64,000 nt of DNA, taken from positions 33,746,817-33,810,816 of the forward strand of contig NC_092875.1 of the NCBI RefSeq assembly GCF_028372415.1, in the 5' to 3' direction. The notes under the pieces are model-generated. The model did not search any database, was not told the origin of the DNA, and saw only the letters and a program-made list of their open reading frames with translations. Below are positions 47,094-58,269 of the stretch, piece after piece; positions within the stretch are counted from its first letter, which is position 1; each line of letters opens with the position of its first letter. A program made the position numbers and the translations under genes. Origin of the DNA: Notamacropus eugenii. Lineage: Eukaryota; Chordata; Mammalia; Diprotodontia; Macropodidae.

Positions 47094-47815
47094 TTTCTTG
47101 AAAACTGGCCATATACCCCACTCCACAGTTATTAGGTGAAAAGAGGGTATTGATATCCCCCTACTTCCATGTACCTGGGATTTCATCAATGTGGACATTC
47201 CCTCCAAATGCTATAAAGCACATTTGCTTTATGTGTCTTGTCCTGTAAGACTCCTGTCTCCTTACAAACTGTCCCAACCTCTAAATGTCTCAGCATTATT
47301 ACCTAGATACATATGGAGCATGTGAATCTGCTTTCAATTGGCCTTTATTCTCTCTACTTGGCCACCCCACCTTTTTTCCAGACCTACATTTCTCCAATAC
47401 CATTCTGCGTATCTCTTTTCCTGTGCAATTATTCAATATATATTTTGACAGAATTTTATTGATTTGTAGGCACAGAATGGACTAAGAAGAAATTAGTTTT
47501 AGTGACAAGCTGAGCCCTAATTCTGGGTTTCCTTTGCAACAGCTAACAACAGCATTAGCATCTCTAATAAAAAAAGAACCATCTGCTCCCATTTGATCAA
47601 TTTAAAGTCTGAGTTGTCTGTTCAAGAACACTAAGGGATAATCAGTGTCTGGCCTCAGGTTGTAGCAAGAAAGGAAAGGAACAAGATATTCCCAACTTCA
47701 ATTTCACAACCAAAATTGATCAACAGTATGAAAAATAATCTATCTTAATAGCTGCTTTTTTTAATAGTTGCTTTTTTTTTTTAATAATTCAACTAGTATT
47801 CTGTAAGAAACAATA
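47094..47815. other. Intergenic, nothing recognised
   Basis: AT-rich unique-looking DNA; T-rich runs at 47754-47785. No gene signal. Confidence 0.4.
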
Positions 47816-47819
47816 AAGG

Positions 47820-48285
47820 GAAAGATTTAAGAAAAATCTGAGAAGAACTATATGAACTGATGTAAAATGAAGTGAGTAGATGCAGGATAACAACTTACAC
47901 GGTAATACCAATATTGTCATCAACTTTGAAAGACTTAGTAAATCTGATCAACATTATGACCAACCACAGTTTCAAATGACTCTTGATAAAACCTTCTGTT
48001 CACTTCCAGATGGCAAAGTTATGGACTCACAATACAAACTGAAGCATATTTTTTTCTCTTTCTTGCTTTCTCTTGTGTTTTTTTGGGGGGGGAGTGTGGA
48101 GAGGGGAAATACAAATGCAGAATAATGTTGGAACAATAATGCAGAAATTTGCTTTGCATAACTATACATATTTTTGTCGATTTTGTTTTTCTTGCTTTCT
48201 CATTACATGGGGAAAGAGATAAGGAGAGGGAAAGAATTTGGAACTGGAAAAAAAAAGAATTCTGCTTTAAAAAAACAAAACCTCA
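47820..48285 (+). mobile_element. L1 3' end fragment
   Basis: 'agaactatatgaactgatgt', 'aaaatgaagtgagtagatgc', 'caaatgactcttgataaaac', 'tacaaactgaagcatattt', 'agagaatttggaactgg'-like ending 'aaagaatttggaactggaaa' and an A-run. Confidence 0.65.
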
Positions 48286-48297
48286 ATCCAAAAAAGG

Positions 48298-48505
48298 AAA
48301 GTGTGGTATAATAGAGAGCCAACTTTGGAGTCAGGAAGATCTGCTTGGATTCAAGTTCAACCTCCTAATATATCCTAGCTGCATGATCATGGAAAAATCA
48401 TTTATCCCCCCTATGTTCCAAGCAAGTCTCTAAGGGTATAAATTAAGGCAGTTTCTGATTTGTCCTGGTAGAGGGAGTTTCTATAGAAAAGCTCCCTCTC
48501 CAGAT
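48298..48505 (+). repeat. SINE with 'TAGAGGGAGTTTC' body
   Basis: 'tttggagtcaggaagatctg', 'cttggattcaagttcaac', 'cctagctgcatgatcatgg', 'tggtagagggagtttctat'. It is the sense copy of the family at 13360-13540. Confidence 0.55.
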
Positions 48506-48534
48506 AAAATGACAAATCCCATTAAAAACATTTC

Positions 48535-49600
48535 AATTTAACAAGCATTTATTATGCATTTAATATGCATAAGACACTGAACTGAAGTTTGAGAATGTGA
48601 AGGAGAAAAAAAGCCCAAATCATCCCGATTCTCAAGGAAGTTATATTCTACTAGGAAATACACTATGTACATAGGTAAATAAGCTGCTTTCATTCTCAAA
48701 GAAGACCAAAATAGCACCACTATGTTAGAGTCAAGTCACAGTGTTTCTGACTATGGCTGATCAGACCAATACGAGCTCAGAAAGCTCTACCGCAGGTTGG
48801 GCACAAATAATCCATGTGAACCTTTAGGGTAGATTCACTAAATTTGTGCATCTCCCATTTCTTTTGAGCTACTTCAGTTCTGCTTTGCTCATAGAGCACA
48901 GTACTTCTCTGATGTGGGCACTCCATGCTGAGCGGTCCTGTGCCAGTGTTTCCCATGTTACACAGTCAATTCCAAAGTTCTTAAGAGAGACCTTGAGAGT
49001 GTCCTCGTATTGCTTTTTCTGACCTCCATGTGAATGCTTGCCCTGTGTGAATTCTCCATAAAATAGTCTTTTTAAAATAGTTGTTTTTTTTTTTTTTTAC
49101 CAAGAAATACACTATGTATGTAGGTAGTTAAGTACAAGATAATTTGAGGAGTGAGAAAACACTTCAATTTGGGGAAATCAGGAAAGGCTTCTCTAAGGAA
49201 GTGCACCTAAGCTGAGCCTTGACGGAAAGTGCTAAATGAGGAGAAAAGGCATTATAGACAAGGAGAACTGTCTATACAAAGGCACAGAGGAGGGAAATTG
49301 CATGATGATTTCAGAAGACAGCAAGCAGACCAGTTTGAGAGCAACATAATGTGTATGAAGGCAAATAATGGGAAATCAATCTGGAGGTCTTTGAATGCCG
49401 TGATGACAAATTTGAATTTTATTTTAGAGATAATAGGGAATCTCTGAAGATTTTTGAACGGGGAATTGTATTGGTAAGACCTAAGGTTTAGGAAGTTATA
49501 TGGAGGATCGATTGGAGGGAGAAGAGACTGGAGGCAGAGAGGACAGTTAGGAGACTATTATTATAGTTTAGATGATGAGATAAGTTATTATTTTCTCTCT
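48535..49600 (+). repeat. Unclassified repeat, split by a LINE piece
   Basis: 48535-48683 ('acaagcatttattatgcatt') and 49102-49600 ('gctgagccttgacggaaag', 'gaccagtttgagagcaac', 'gaggtctttgaatgccg') are the same type as 57175-57695. The insert 48684-49101 carries a 31-bp imperfect duplication at its edges. Confidence 0.5.
48684..49101 (-). mobile_element. Non-LTR LINE ORF2 C-terminal fragment
   Basis: Read in reverse, the frame gives KKQYEDTLKVSLKNFGIDCV, WETLAQDRSAWSAHIREV and, in another frame, remnants of a CPTCGRAF..RIGLISHS zinc-finger-like tail. This is the C-terminus of several non-L1 LINE ORF2 proteins. The clade (CR1/L2-like or related) cannot be fixed by eye. A frameshift or small deletion lies after REV. 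Confidence 0.6.
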
Positions 49601-50045
49601 TGCACTAATATTAATTATTGTATTGAGATCAAACTTTCCCTCCTTTTTTGTTTCCTCATCCAGAAATCAACCAGTATGGAAAATCTTTCTAAAAGGCTTA
49701 TCCAGTCAGGATGGCTGAGATCTAATCAAAGACAGTAAACAAAATTCTAAGTTTAGGCTAATGGGTGCATTTCTACACATTGTATTTGCTCAGACAGGTC
49801 TGGTAAATGTGGATCCTCCCTTTTGTCAGATAGACAATATGGAAATTGATAAACCTCTTAGACCAAGATTTGGGTGATACAAGTCAGATACCCCAAGACC
49901 TTCATTGTGATATAGCCCAGCCTCTCATTATCACATTCATTCATTCATTGTTAATCAAACAGAGTTGATTGCTACCCTCAGAAGCACCTACTGTTCCAAA
50001 AGCATATAAACTGTGAACCCACCACCACGAGGGGTCTTCAGTCTC
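49601..50045. other. Intergenic, nothing recognised
   Basis: AT-rich, with (TTCA)-like words at 49935-49950. No gene. Confidence 0.4.
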
Positions 50046-50046
50046 A

Positions 50047-50048
50047 GT

Positions 50049-50095
<47 letters not shown>
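50047..50095. repeat. (GA)n microsatellite
   Basis: About 24 GA units. Confidence 0.95.
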
Positions 50096-50098
<3 letters not shown>

Positions 50099-50534
50099 CA
50101 TCCTTTTATTAAAGTGCTGGTATTATTAATAAAATGATTAAATTACCTAGAAATTATCTCTTGAACCTTTTAACATGCAACATTGAGAAATGATGAATGA
50201 ATGAAAATCTATTTATAAAGTACTTACATTTTTTTCAGGAGTATCATGCTTCCCCTTGGATAATCTTATCACTCAAAATTTTCATCATCATGGAGACAGA
50301 TTGAGCTTTGATATTCAACTCCTCCTCCACATCCTCACTTGCCTCTCTCTTTTATTGGAGAGCTAGAAGATAGGGTAATAAGTTTCTTCCAAAATCTACT
50401 GTTACAAGAGGCTTAGAATTTCCCAGCTAACTTCATTTCCCATCAATTGCTATGATTGGTTTTGACTCCATGAACATTATGACATGTCCTCTGGTAACCC
50501 CCCCTCCCCTTTCAGCTGCCTTTTGTGTTACTTT

Positions 50535-50660
50535 CTTCCCCTATCAGATTGTAAGTTCCTTGAGGACAGGGACGGCCTTTCTTTTTCCTATTTGTATCTC
50601 TAGCACTTGACACAGTGCCTGGCAAATAGGTGCTTAATAAATGTTTATTGATTGACTGTT
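50535..50660 (+). mobile_element. L2 3' end
   Basis: 'gattgtaagttccttgagga', 'tttgtatctctagcacttga', 'gtgcctggcaaataggtgct', 'taataaatgtttattgattg'. Confidence 0.75.
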
Positions 50661-51000
50661 GACTTACTATGTGCCCAGCACTGACCGATCACTAGGGATA
50701 TAAATTTTAAAAGCTAAAATAGTTTCTGCTCTCAAGAAACTCATATTCTAACATAAAAGATAGCACAGATAGGAGGTTTCAGATGTAATTCTTATGGAAA
50801 TATGTCATGATATTTAGGGTGCAGTGGCAAAGCAGATGGTAAAGCATCTCCTTTAATGCCATTTACAATGACAACCATGTCCATTTCTGACAAGTATAAA
50901 AGTGACAAAGACCTGGATGGTGACAACTTTCTTTTCTGGGTCTTTAGGAGCTGTACCTGATGAGGAAGCAGGGTTGTGGCATCTGTCCATTAGTGGGCAG
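50661..51000 (+). repeat. Unclassified interspersed repeat
   Basis: Matches 18650-18954: 'gtggcaaagcagatggtaaa', 'ctttaatgccatttacaatg' and 'accatgtccatttctgac'. Confidence 0.45.
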
Positions 51001-52435
51001 TTGATCAATAATTGGATGGAGATGGTCGTCAAAGAGATGATGTTTTGACCTGGCTGACATAGGCTGCATCTTGTGATACACATTTGAAGGGGGTGATGGC
51101 TGTATGGATAAAGAGAATGAAATGAATGCAAGAAATATTCTGGTGGTTAAATTCAACATCTACTAGAAATGGATTGGATATAAGAAATGAACGAGAGGAG
51201 AAGGAGAATTATTCTAAGACTGAATTTGGGTAACTAGAAGGATTGTTTGTCTTCCCAGGCCACTAGTCAATAAATTACATTGATATTCTCTGCATTTTAT
51301 AAAGGTTAACTATATGGACATTCCCCCACTCCATAGAATGACATCTCACATTTTCTAATTCTTTTCATTCTCTGTTCCTGAGTACATAAGGGAAACCCAT
51401 GTGACCAGGGCAACAACTCATGGCTGCAAACCTGAATCCTATAGTCTCTTTAGGGAATGGTCTGGACCATATGTCATTTGATCCTCTTTTGAGCCTCTCC
51501 ACTCTCCTAATAGAAGTTGTTTTTCTGCTACTCTAAGACTACTAAAATTGTGTTAAGCTCTTTAAGTATGCCCAGTATCTGCAGAGCTCCTCAAGTCCTC
51601 CTTTGGCTTAGCTTGAGAAAGTATGTACTTTTCCAGTAAAAAGTAGTTCCCTTTAATCCTGGGATGAGCAGAGCTATCTGCATTTTGCTCTCTAAAGTGT
51701 CTGAGGAATTTCCCCTTATTGAGCCAAAGAAATCAATATAGATAGGTTTTTGAGGGGGTTTCCCTCTCTCAAGCTATATTTAGTTCTAGAAAGAAAGGCA
51801 GCCCTTCGAAGCTTCAGTCAGTTTTTTACCTGCCACAGAGGAGTCTCCTTTCCTCCCATCAGCTCCTTCAAACAGCAAAGCTTTCCTCCAGTCAGATAAG
51901 TTCCCTTCATCAACAGCAGAACCTCTAGTCAGCTGGTTTCAGTTTCTCAGTTCAGTTGGAGTCTGTACTTTCTGGATTCTGATGTCTAGCTTCTAATGCC
52001 TCTCCAAAGCGTATATTCATTTCTAACTTGGGCTGAGAAACCTCAAATCTACATTTCTTCATATATGCTTCAAATAGTTATTACACAATAGATCCAAAAC
52101 AGTTCTCTGATGCTGTTTCCAAGCAACAAACTCCCAAATCCCCAAAACAGTCATATTCAAGTTACAGGCTAGAAAGAAAATTCCCTACAGATATCTATAA
52201 TTAGTCAGTACATTTACCTTTGAGGGGCATGTTTTCACTCTGGTCCCCTCAAAACTCTCTAGCTCTCCTCATAGACTTTTCTTCAAAGGTCTGTTCTTTC
52301 TGTTTCTTCAAATGGCTTTTCTCTATATTCCACACATACAAAAATGTCCTTTTTCTGCTCTTTTCAGCAAATAAAAAGTCCACCTAATAAAGGGGCAGTA
52401 TTATACAAATGAATGAAGGAAGGAAGGAATTTTTT
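51001..52435. other. Long intergenic stretch, nothing recognised
   Basis: C/T-leaning unique-looking DNA with no LINE or SINE phrase I can name and no exon-like pattern. An old LTR or DNA transposon relic cannot be excluded. Confidence 0.35.
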
Positions 52436-52439
52436 AAAA

Positions 52440-52640
52440 GTACATACTAAAACAGTTACTACTTGCCAAGCACTGGAAACACAAATATACAAGTGAGATG
52501 GTAATGGTTCCCAATAAACTCACATTCTAACTGGGGAAAATAACACAGAGAGGAGGGTTCAGTGGCAGTGCCAATGGAAAGGCCTCATTGAGTTTTAGGA
52601 TTTCAGGACAGGGAAGAGGATAAGTCTCCAAGGGCCAGAG
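52440..52640 (+). repeat. Unclassified repeat, partial
   Basis: 'acttgccaagcactggaaa', 'cacaaatatacaagtgagat', 'aaactcacattctaactggg', as in 50661-51000 and 18650-18954. Confidence 0.45.
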
Positions 52641-53340
52641 GGCATATAGCCCAAGGCAGAGGATATTGGCACTGGGTAGCTTCATTTAATTTCCTCAGCA
52701 ATACTTAGAAAGGATCCCATCAATGTAGGGAGAATTGTGCTGACTCCCCCTCCATCCTCCTTCCAGAATTAACCATGGAAGCAGAACAAAGATGATTTTG
52801 TCTCTTTTGAGTCCTAGGATTCGGCCTGTGTGACTGCTGCTTTCCTGGGTCTCTGTAGACCTGGTGATTTACAGCTCACTCATCCTACTGACTTTGCTCT
52901 TTATTTATTCTTGGAGGTGCTGGGCCTCCCCATGCTCTCCTGAGTTCCCTGGCTCCTTTAGGCATGAGGATGCCAGTTGCCTTCCTTCAGGCTTTCTCCC
53001 GTTGTTTGTGCTCTCCTGTAATGAAGCTGGTGATTAGGAGCAGAAGCTCAGGCCACTGAGGCTTCTCTCAAATCACTGGACTCTCAGGCATGGAACACTT
53101 CAAAGAGTTACTTCTTCCTTTCCAAGGCTGCCTCATTGACTGTGGGAAGAAAAAGTCTGCTAGGGGGAGAGCTGGGAGCAATTATAATTTCTATGAGGCT
53201 ATTAGGGATAAAGGTAAGCTACCTTTACAAGGTAGCATAGCTTCTCCAAGAGGAGGAGGGGGTGGGGTAAAGGGTAAAAGGAAATTAATCCACAGAACAC
53301 CAGGTGGAGAGAAGCTTCAGCCTTCTAGTACTGTGCCAGC

Positions 53341-53343
<3 letters not shown>

Positions 53344-53398
<55 letters not shown>
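53344..53398. repeat. (GT)n microsatellite
   Basis: About 27 GT units, uninterrupted. The preceding 52645-53340 shows no supported gene. Confidence 0.95.
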
Positions 53399-53400
<2 letters not shown>

Positions 53401-53694
53401 AGGTTGTGGAACATCGCATATAATGTCAGATTTCAACGTATTAATTGATTTTGCTGAGGTTTTTTTTTTTACTTCAAAAAATTATTATAAGGGATGGATC
53501 TCTGAAGGGGGATGGTAGGGATACAGGGGGAAATGTGATCAAAATAAAAACAAAACATTTCAATAAAAATATTTTTTATTGGAAAAAAGTTTCTCACAAT
53601 TACCTTGTGAGACTTCTAGTACAAATTTCATGATATTCAATTTTTTAAAAACAATTTCTCAGTTGTTTTAATATTATAGTAACAAATGCTAGTT

Positions 53695-53950
53695 ATTTTC
53701 TTAATTTATTTTTAGTTTTCAACATTCACTTCCATAGGATTTTGAGTTCTGAATTTTCTCCCCATCTCTTCCTTCCCTCCACTCCAAGATGGTGCATAAT
53801 TTGATATAGACTCTACATATGTATTTATATTGAACCTATTTTCATATTAGTCATGTTGTAAAGAAGAATTAGAACCAATGAGAGAAACCACAAGATAGCA
53901 GAAACAAACAAAAAAAGAAAGGAGAGACAGTGAGAAAGAGAGAGAGAGAC

Positions 53951-53983
<33 letters not shown>

Positions 53984-54022
53984 CAGAGACAGAGAGACAG
54001 AGACAGACAGAGACAGAGAGAC

Positions 54023-54065
<43 letters not shown>

Positions 54066-54465
54066 AAATAATATGCTTTAACCTGCATTCAAACTCCATA
54101 GATCTTTTTCTGGATATGGACAGTTTTTCCATCATGAGTCCTTTGGAGTTGTGCTGGATCCTTGCTTTGCTAAGGAGAGATAAGTCTAGCAAAGTTAGTC
54201 ATCGCACATTGTGACTGTTACTGTGTACAATGCTTTCCTGGTTCTGCTCACTTCACTCAGCATCAGTTCATTTTAAGTCTTTCCAGGTTTTTCTGAAGTC
54301 TTCCTGTTCGTCATTTCTTATAGTACAATAGTATTCCATTACATCCATATACCACAACTCGTTCAGCCATTTCCCAGTTGATGGGCATCCCCTCAATTTC
54401 CAGTTCTTGGCCATCCCAAAAAGAGTTGCTATAAATATTTTTGTATATGTGGGACTTTTTCCAAC
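53695..54465 (-). mobile_element. L1 3' end fragment with internal microsatellite
   Basis: Antisense L1: 'tttatttttagttttcaaca', 'gatggtgcataatttgatat', 'gtgactgttactgtgtacaa', 'cctggttctgctcacttcac', 'tgatgggcatcccctcaatt'. A (GAGACA)n/(GA)n tract at 53930-54064 expanded inside its A-rich segment. Confidence 0.75.
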
Positions 54466-54869
54466 AAATGCTAGTTATTAGGAGGGTAAGTGCATAATTG
54501 GAACAGAGATTGAGACAATTGATCAAGAAGGTCTCAAGAACTTTCTTGTGATACAAAATTATCAGTTTTGCATTTCAAGCAGGTCTCAGAGATGAACAGG
54601 CCATTTCATATCCAAAGATGTTTATTAATTTTAGGATGGAACATCTGTTGATTTCAATCACAGCCAACATTAGTTCACTGAAAAACTGAAAAACTCAGTT
54701 TTAGCTGCTTATGGAAGTTTCTTTACCACTTATACAAAAAGAGATACTGAGGGTCATGTTGTAACATTATAAATTCTTCTAAGAGTAAAAATGAAAATTT
54801 AAACTTGTTATGCAAAAATAGCCACAGTCATTATTCGCTATGTGCTCCTAAAGGAGCACTGAGTTACAT
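54466..54869. other. Intergenic, nothing recognised
   Basis: AT-rich unique-looking DNA between two minus-strand LINE pieces. Confidence 0.4.
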
Positions 54870-56199
54870 CTAAGTTGTGTATTTGATGTCTAGGCTCTTT
54901 TTTTGATCATGGCTTTCAGGCAGTCCCATAATTTTTAAATTGTCTCTCTTGGATCTGTTTTCCAGGTCAGTTGTTTTTTCAATGAGATATTTCACATTAT
55001 CTTCCATTTTTTCATTCTTTTGGTTTTGTTTTGTGATTTCTTGGTTTCTCATAAAGTCATTAGCCTCCATCTGTTCCATTCTAATTTTGAAATAACTATT
55101 TTCTTCAGTGAGTTTTTGAACTTCCTTTTCCCTTTGGCTAATTCTGCTTTTTAAAGCATTCTTCTCCTCATTGGCTTCTTGAACCTCTTTTGCCAATTGA
55201 GTTAGCCTATTTTTCAAGGTGTTATTTTCTTCAGAATTTTTTTGGGTCTCCTTTAGCAAGGTGTTGACCTGCTTTTCATGCTTTTCTTGCATCTCTTTTA
55301 TTTCTCTTCCCAGTTTTTCTTCCACCTCTCTTAGCTTGATTTTCAAAATCCTTTTTGAGCTCTTCCATGGCCTGAGCCCATTGAATATTTATTCTGGGTG
55401 TTTGGGATACAGAAGCCTTGACTTCTGTGTCTTTCCCTGATGGTAAGCCTTGTTCTTCCTCAACCAAAAGGATGGGAGGAGATATCTGTTCACCAAGAAA
55501 GTAACCTTCTATAGTCTTATTTTTTTCCCCTTTTCTGGGCATTTTCCCAGACATCTTGCCTCCAGATCTGCCCAGCCAGCACTTGGGGTCTGAGATTCAA
55601 ATGCTGCTTCCCAGCCTCAGGGCTTTGGACAGGGGTGGGGCTGCTATTCAGTGTGAGATTAAGTTCAGGTGCTCGGGTCAGGGCAGGGCCACCACATGGG
55701 GCTTGGTTCCCTCAGGGGTTTATGCGGAGACCTTCAACAAAGGATCCGAGCTTCTGCCTACTTTGGGAGCCCTTGTCTGCTGCCACCTCTGCTGCTGCCT
55801 CCCTAGGGGGCCTGAGTTATGGGGACATCCCACTCCCCTCTCAGCGAGCCAAAAACACTCTCTCACTGACCTTTGGCGCCTGTGGGTGGAGGGACCTTCG
55901 TGGCTGCTGGAGATTCCGCCCCTGAAGCCTGCTTGGATCTGCTCCTCTCAGTGCCGTGTGGCCAAGGCAGGGCTGGGTTCTGCTTTGGGTCCGGTGCTCA
56001 ATGGACCTTTTGTGTCAGTTTTTCAGATCTCTCTGGAACAGAAATCTCCTCCACTCTCTTGTTCTGTGGCTTCTGCTGCTCCAGAATTTGTTGGGAGTTC
56101 TTCATTACAGGTATTTTATGGGCTGTGGGTTTGGAGCTAGCATATGTGTATCTTTCTATTCCACCATCTTGGCTCCTCCCCCCTAAGCTGTGTATTTGA
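54870..56199 (-). mobile_element. 3'-truncated ORF1-only/L1-type LINE with target duplication
   Basis: On the minus strand it starts GGGGGAGGAGCCAAGATGG (near 56182) and keeps the whole GC-rich leader and the first half of ORF1 (start codon at 55542). It then stops inside ORF1 just after the 'gatcaaaaaaagagcctag' block, near 54887. Both sides carry CTAAGYTGTGTATTTGA (54870-54886 and 56183-56199, one mismatch). No poly(A) is present at the 3' junction. Confidence 0.85.
54887..55542 (-). pseudogene. Partial LINE ORF1
   Basis: Two overlapping frames: MPRKGEKNKTIEGYFLGEQ...MEELKKDFENQAK (55542 down to about 55310), then KLREVEEKLGREIKEMQEKH through LENRSKRDNLKIMGLPESHD to the truncation. One frameshift lies near 55310-55320. 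It covers the head, coiled coil and start of the RRM-like domain. The C-terminal third is absent because the insertion itself is truncated. Confidence 0.85.
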
Positions 56200-56399
56200 A
56201 AGAGTGAATCTCAACATGCACAAGACTAAAAATAAAATTTCTTGCAGATAAAAAGTCTTCAGAAGGAAAATGTCATTGAAGCCAAATAATTAAGTGAAAC
56301 GAACTTCAAACAACCAGCATACACTCATCCAAGCAAGGACACATTTTATATAGCAAAGGGAGAGACAGGAAAACATAAAAGGTGATTTTTTTTTGAGTT

Positions 56400-56785
56400 G
56401 GAAGGAGATTTATTTTTTTATAGTTAATTTATTTATTTTTAGTTTTCTATTTTCACTTCTATAAGATTTTGAGTTATAAATTTTCTCCCCTTCCCTCTCC
56501 CCAAGATGGCATGTAATCTGATATAGATTGGCTTCACTTATACATTCATATTAAGCATATTTTCATAGTGGTCATAATGTAAAGAAGAATTAGAACTAAT
56601 GGGAGGAACCATGAGAAAGAAGAAATAAAACAAAACAACAAAAGAAAAGGAAAGCAAATAGTGTGCTTCATCTGCATTCAGACTCCAAAGTTCTTTCTCT
56701 GGATGTGGATAGCATCTTCCATCATGAGTCTTTTTGGAATTGTCTTAGGTCCCTGCATTGCTGAGAAGAGCTAAGCATGACCCCT
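56400..56785 (-). mobile_element. L1 3' end fragment
   Basis: 'tttatttttagttttctatt', 'caagatggcatgtaatctga', 'agaactaatgggaggaacca', 'ctttctctggatgtggatag', 'catcatgagtctttttggaa'. Confidence 0.75.
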
Positions 56786-56809
56786 GTTTTTAAAATTTTT
56801 ATTCAATTT

Positions 56810-57175
56810 TTATTTTTTCTCCTATTTTACAAATGAGAAAACTGAGTCTCTTGGCAGGGTATACCATCACATAGTGAGTAAGTCTAGGATCTAGATGTAG
56901 AGGTCTCCTTGCTTCAAGGCTATACCATTCTCTATACCTAGACTATATTAATTTTAATAATAATGTCATAAGAATCAACTTACTTTTAACAAGATTTAAT
57001 TAACAAAATTCATGCAGTGGAAGGAGCCTGGGTTCCAGGGTGAGAGGACATGGGTTCAAATCCCACCTCTACCTGAATGATCTTAGGTAAACCACTTAAA
57101 CTCCTTGGGCCTCAGTTTCCTTATCTGTAAAATGAAAAGATTGAACTAGTTCTAGCTCTGGTCAGCAGTTACAAG
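56810..57175. repeat. Two SINE fragments
   Basis: 56815-56930 minus ('ttacaaatgagaaaactgag'). 57010-57175 plus ('gacatgggttcaaatcccac', 'cctcagtttccttatctgta'). Confidence 0.6.
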
Positions 57176-57697
57176 TCAATAAGCATTTGTTAAGCACCTA
57201 CTATGTACCAGGCACTGTGATAAACATGAGGATACAAAGACAGGCAAAAATCCAGTCTCTACTCTCAGGGAGCCCAGTCTAATGGAGGAGATAACATGCA
57301 AACACAACTATATACAAACATGCCATAGACATGATAAATTTGAGGTCATTTACAGAGGGAGCTAACATTTATTAGCATTCAGGAGGAGAAGGTGGAATTT
57401 TAGCTGGGACTTAAAGGACATTTGGGAAGTCAGGAGGCAGAGATAAGGAACAAGATCATTCCAGGCAGAGAGGAAAACCAGAAAAAAATGTCTAGACTTT
57501 AAAGATGGAGTGGCATGTTTGAGGAACAAACCAGAATCACTGAATTATAAAGTATATGGAGGGAAGTAAGGTGTAAGAAAACTAGAAAGTTAGGAAGGGT
57601 CTGGGTTATAAAAGGCTTTAAAAGAAGATTTCATATTTGACATTGGTGGTAATAAGGGAACAATTGCAGTTCATTGAATTGGGATGTGTAACATAGT
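57175..57697 (+). repeat. Unclassified interspersed repeat, longest copy
   Basis: 'aagcatttgttaagcaccta', 'ctatgtaccaggcactgtg', 'tctcagggagcccagtctaa', 'gcattcaggaggagaaggtg', 'aggtgtaagaaaactagaa', 'gttataaaaggctttaaaa'. Partial relatives lie at 17936-18235, 27170-27480 and 48535-49600. Abundant and non-coding; the class is not recognised. Confidence 0.55.
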
Positions 57698-57699
57698 AA

Positions 57700-57915
57700 T
57701 GGGGAGCAGCTAAGTGATGCAATAGATAGAACATTGGGCCTGGAATCAGGGAGATCTGAGTTCAGTTCCAACCTTAGACACTAGCTGTGTGACCCCAGGC
57801 AAGTCACTTAACCCTATTTGCCTCATTTTTCTCATCTGTCAAAGGAGCTGGAGAAGGAAATGGCAAACCATTCAGGAATCTTTGCCAAGAACTTTGCCCA
57901 AATGGGATCATGAGG
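57700..57915 (+). repeat. MAR1-type SINE, interrupted
   Basis: A full tRNA-like head ('gggagatctgagttcagttc', 'gtgaccccaggcaagtcac') and the tail start ('ggagaaggaaatggcaaacc', 'ttcaggaatctttgccaaga'). Its last bases (about 'atgaagaatagacccaactg', 61003-61040) lie beyond the LINE that follows. Confidence 0.7.
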
Positions 57916-58269
57916 AATTCTGGTTATCTGGTTGTTCTTAGTTCTCAAAGAGGACCATGACATCAGGAAGGTGATGCTGTGACTTGCAAGTAAATTGGAT
58001 TACAGTGAGGGAGGGTTGTGCAAAGTCACCAGCCTTACTTTCTCTTCCAGAATTATCTGGGTCAAGTGGCCAGATATAGATCAGGACAACTGGAGATGGC
58101 CAAGGACACAGTGGGAGACCTTGGCATTTTTAAGCTAAGGTCTTTCCAAGTTCTCACTTTGACTGACTCAATTCCCATCCAGTGATTAGGATAGAAGTGA
58201 GCCAAGGGATGGCCCCTTTAATAAAAAAAATGAACTGGGAAGGGAAGACCCTCAGGGTTGTTTATGGTC
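57916..58269 (-). repeat. LINE-tail repeat inserted in the SINE
   Basis: Reverse copy: 'ctcaaagaggaccatgacat', 'gagggttgtgcaaagtcacc', 'ggccagatatagatcagga', 'gagaccttggcatttttaag', 'ggatggcccctttaataaa'. It shares its end motif with 15860-16035 and 39725-39890. Confidence 0.5.

Noticed and set aside
53090-53518. 142-codon plus-strand frame with a donor-like GGTAAGC near 53215
   Set aside because: The frame continues through a (GT)n tract giving CVCVCV. The first 40 residues match nothing known and no acceptor or promoter is evident.
53825-54214. Frames of Ser-Leu or Arg-Glu-Arg-Asp repeats
   Set aside because: Translation of (GAGACA)n/(GA)n inside an L1 fragment.
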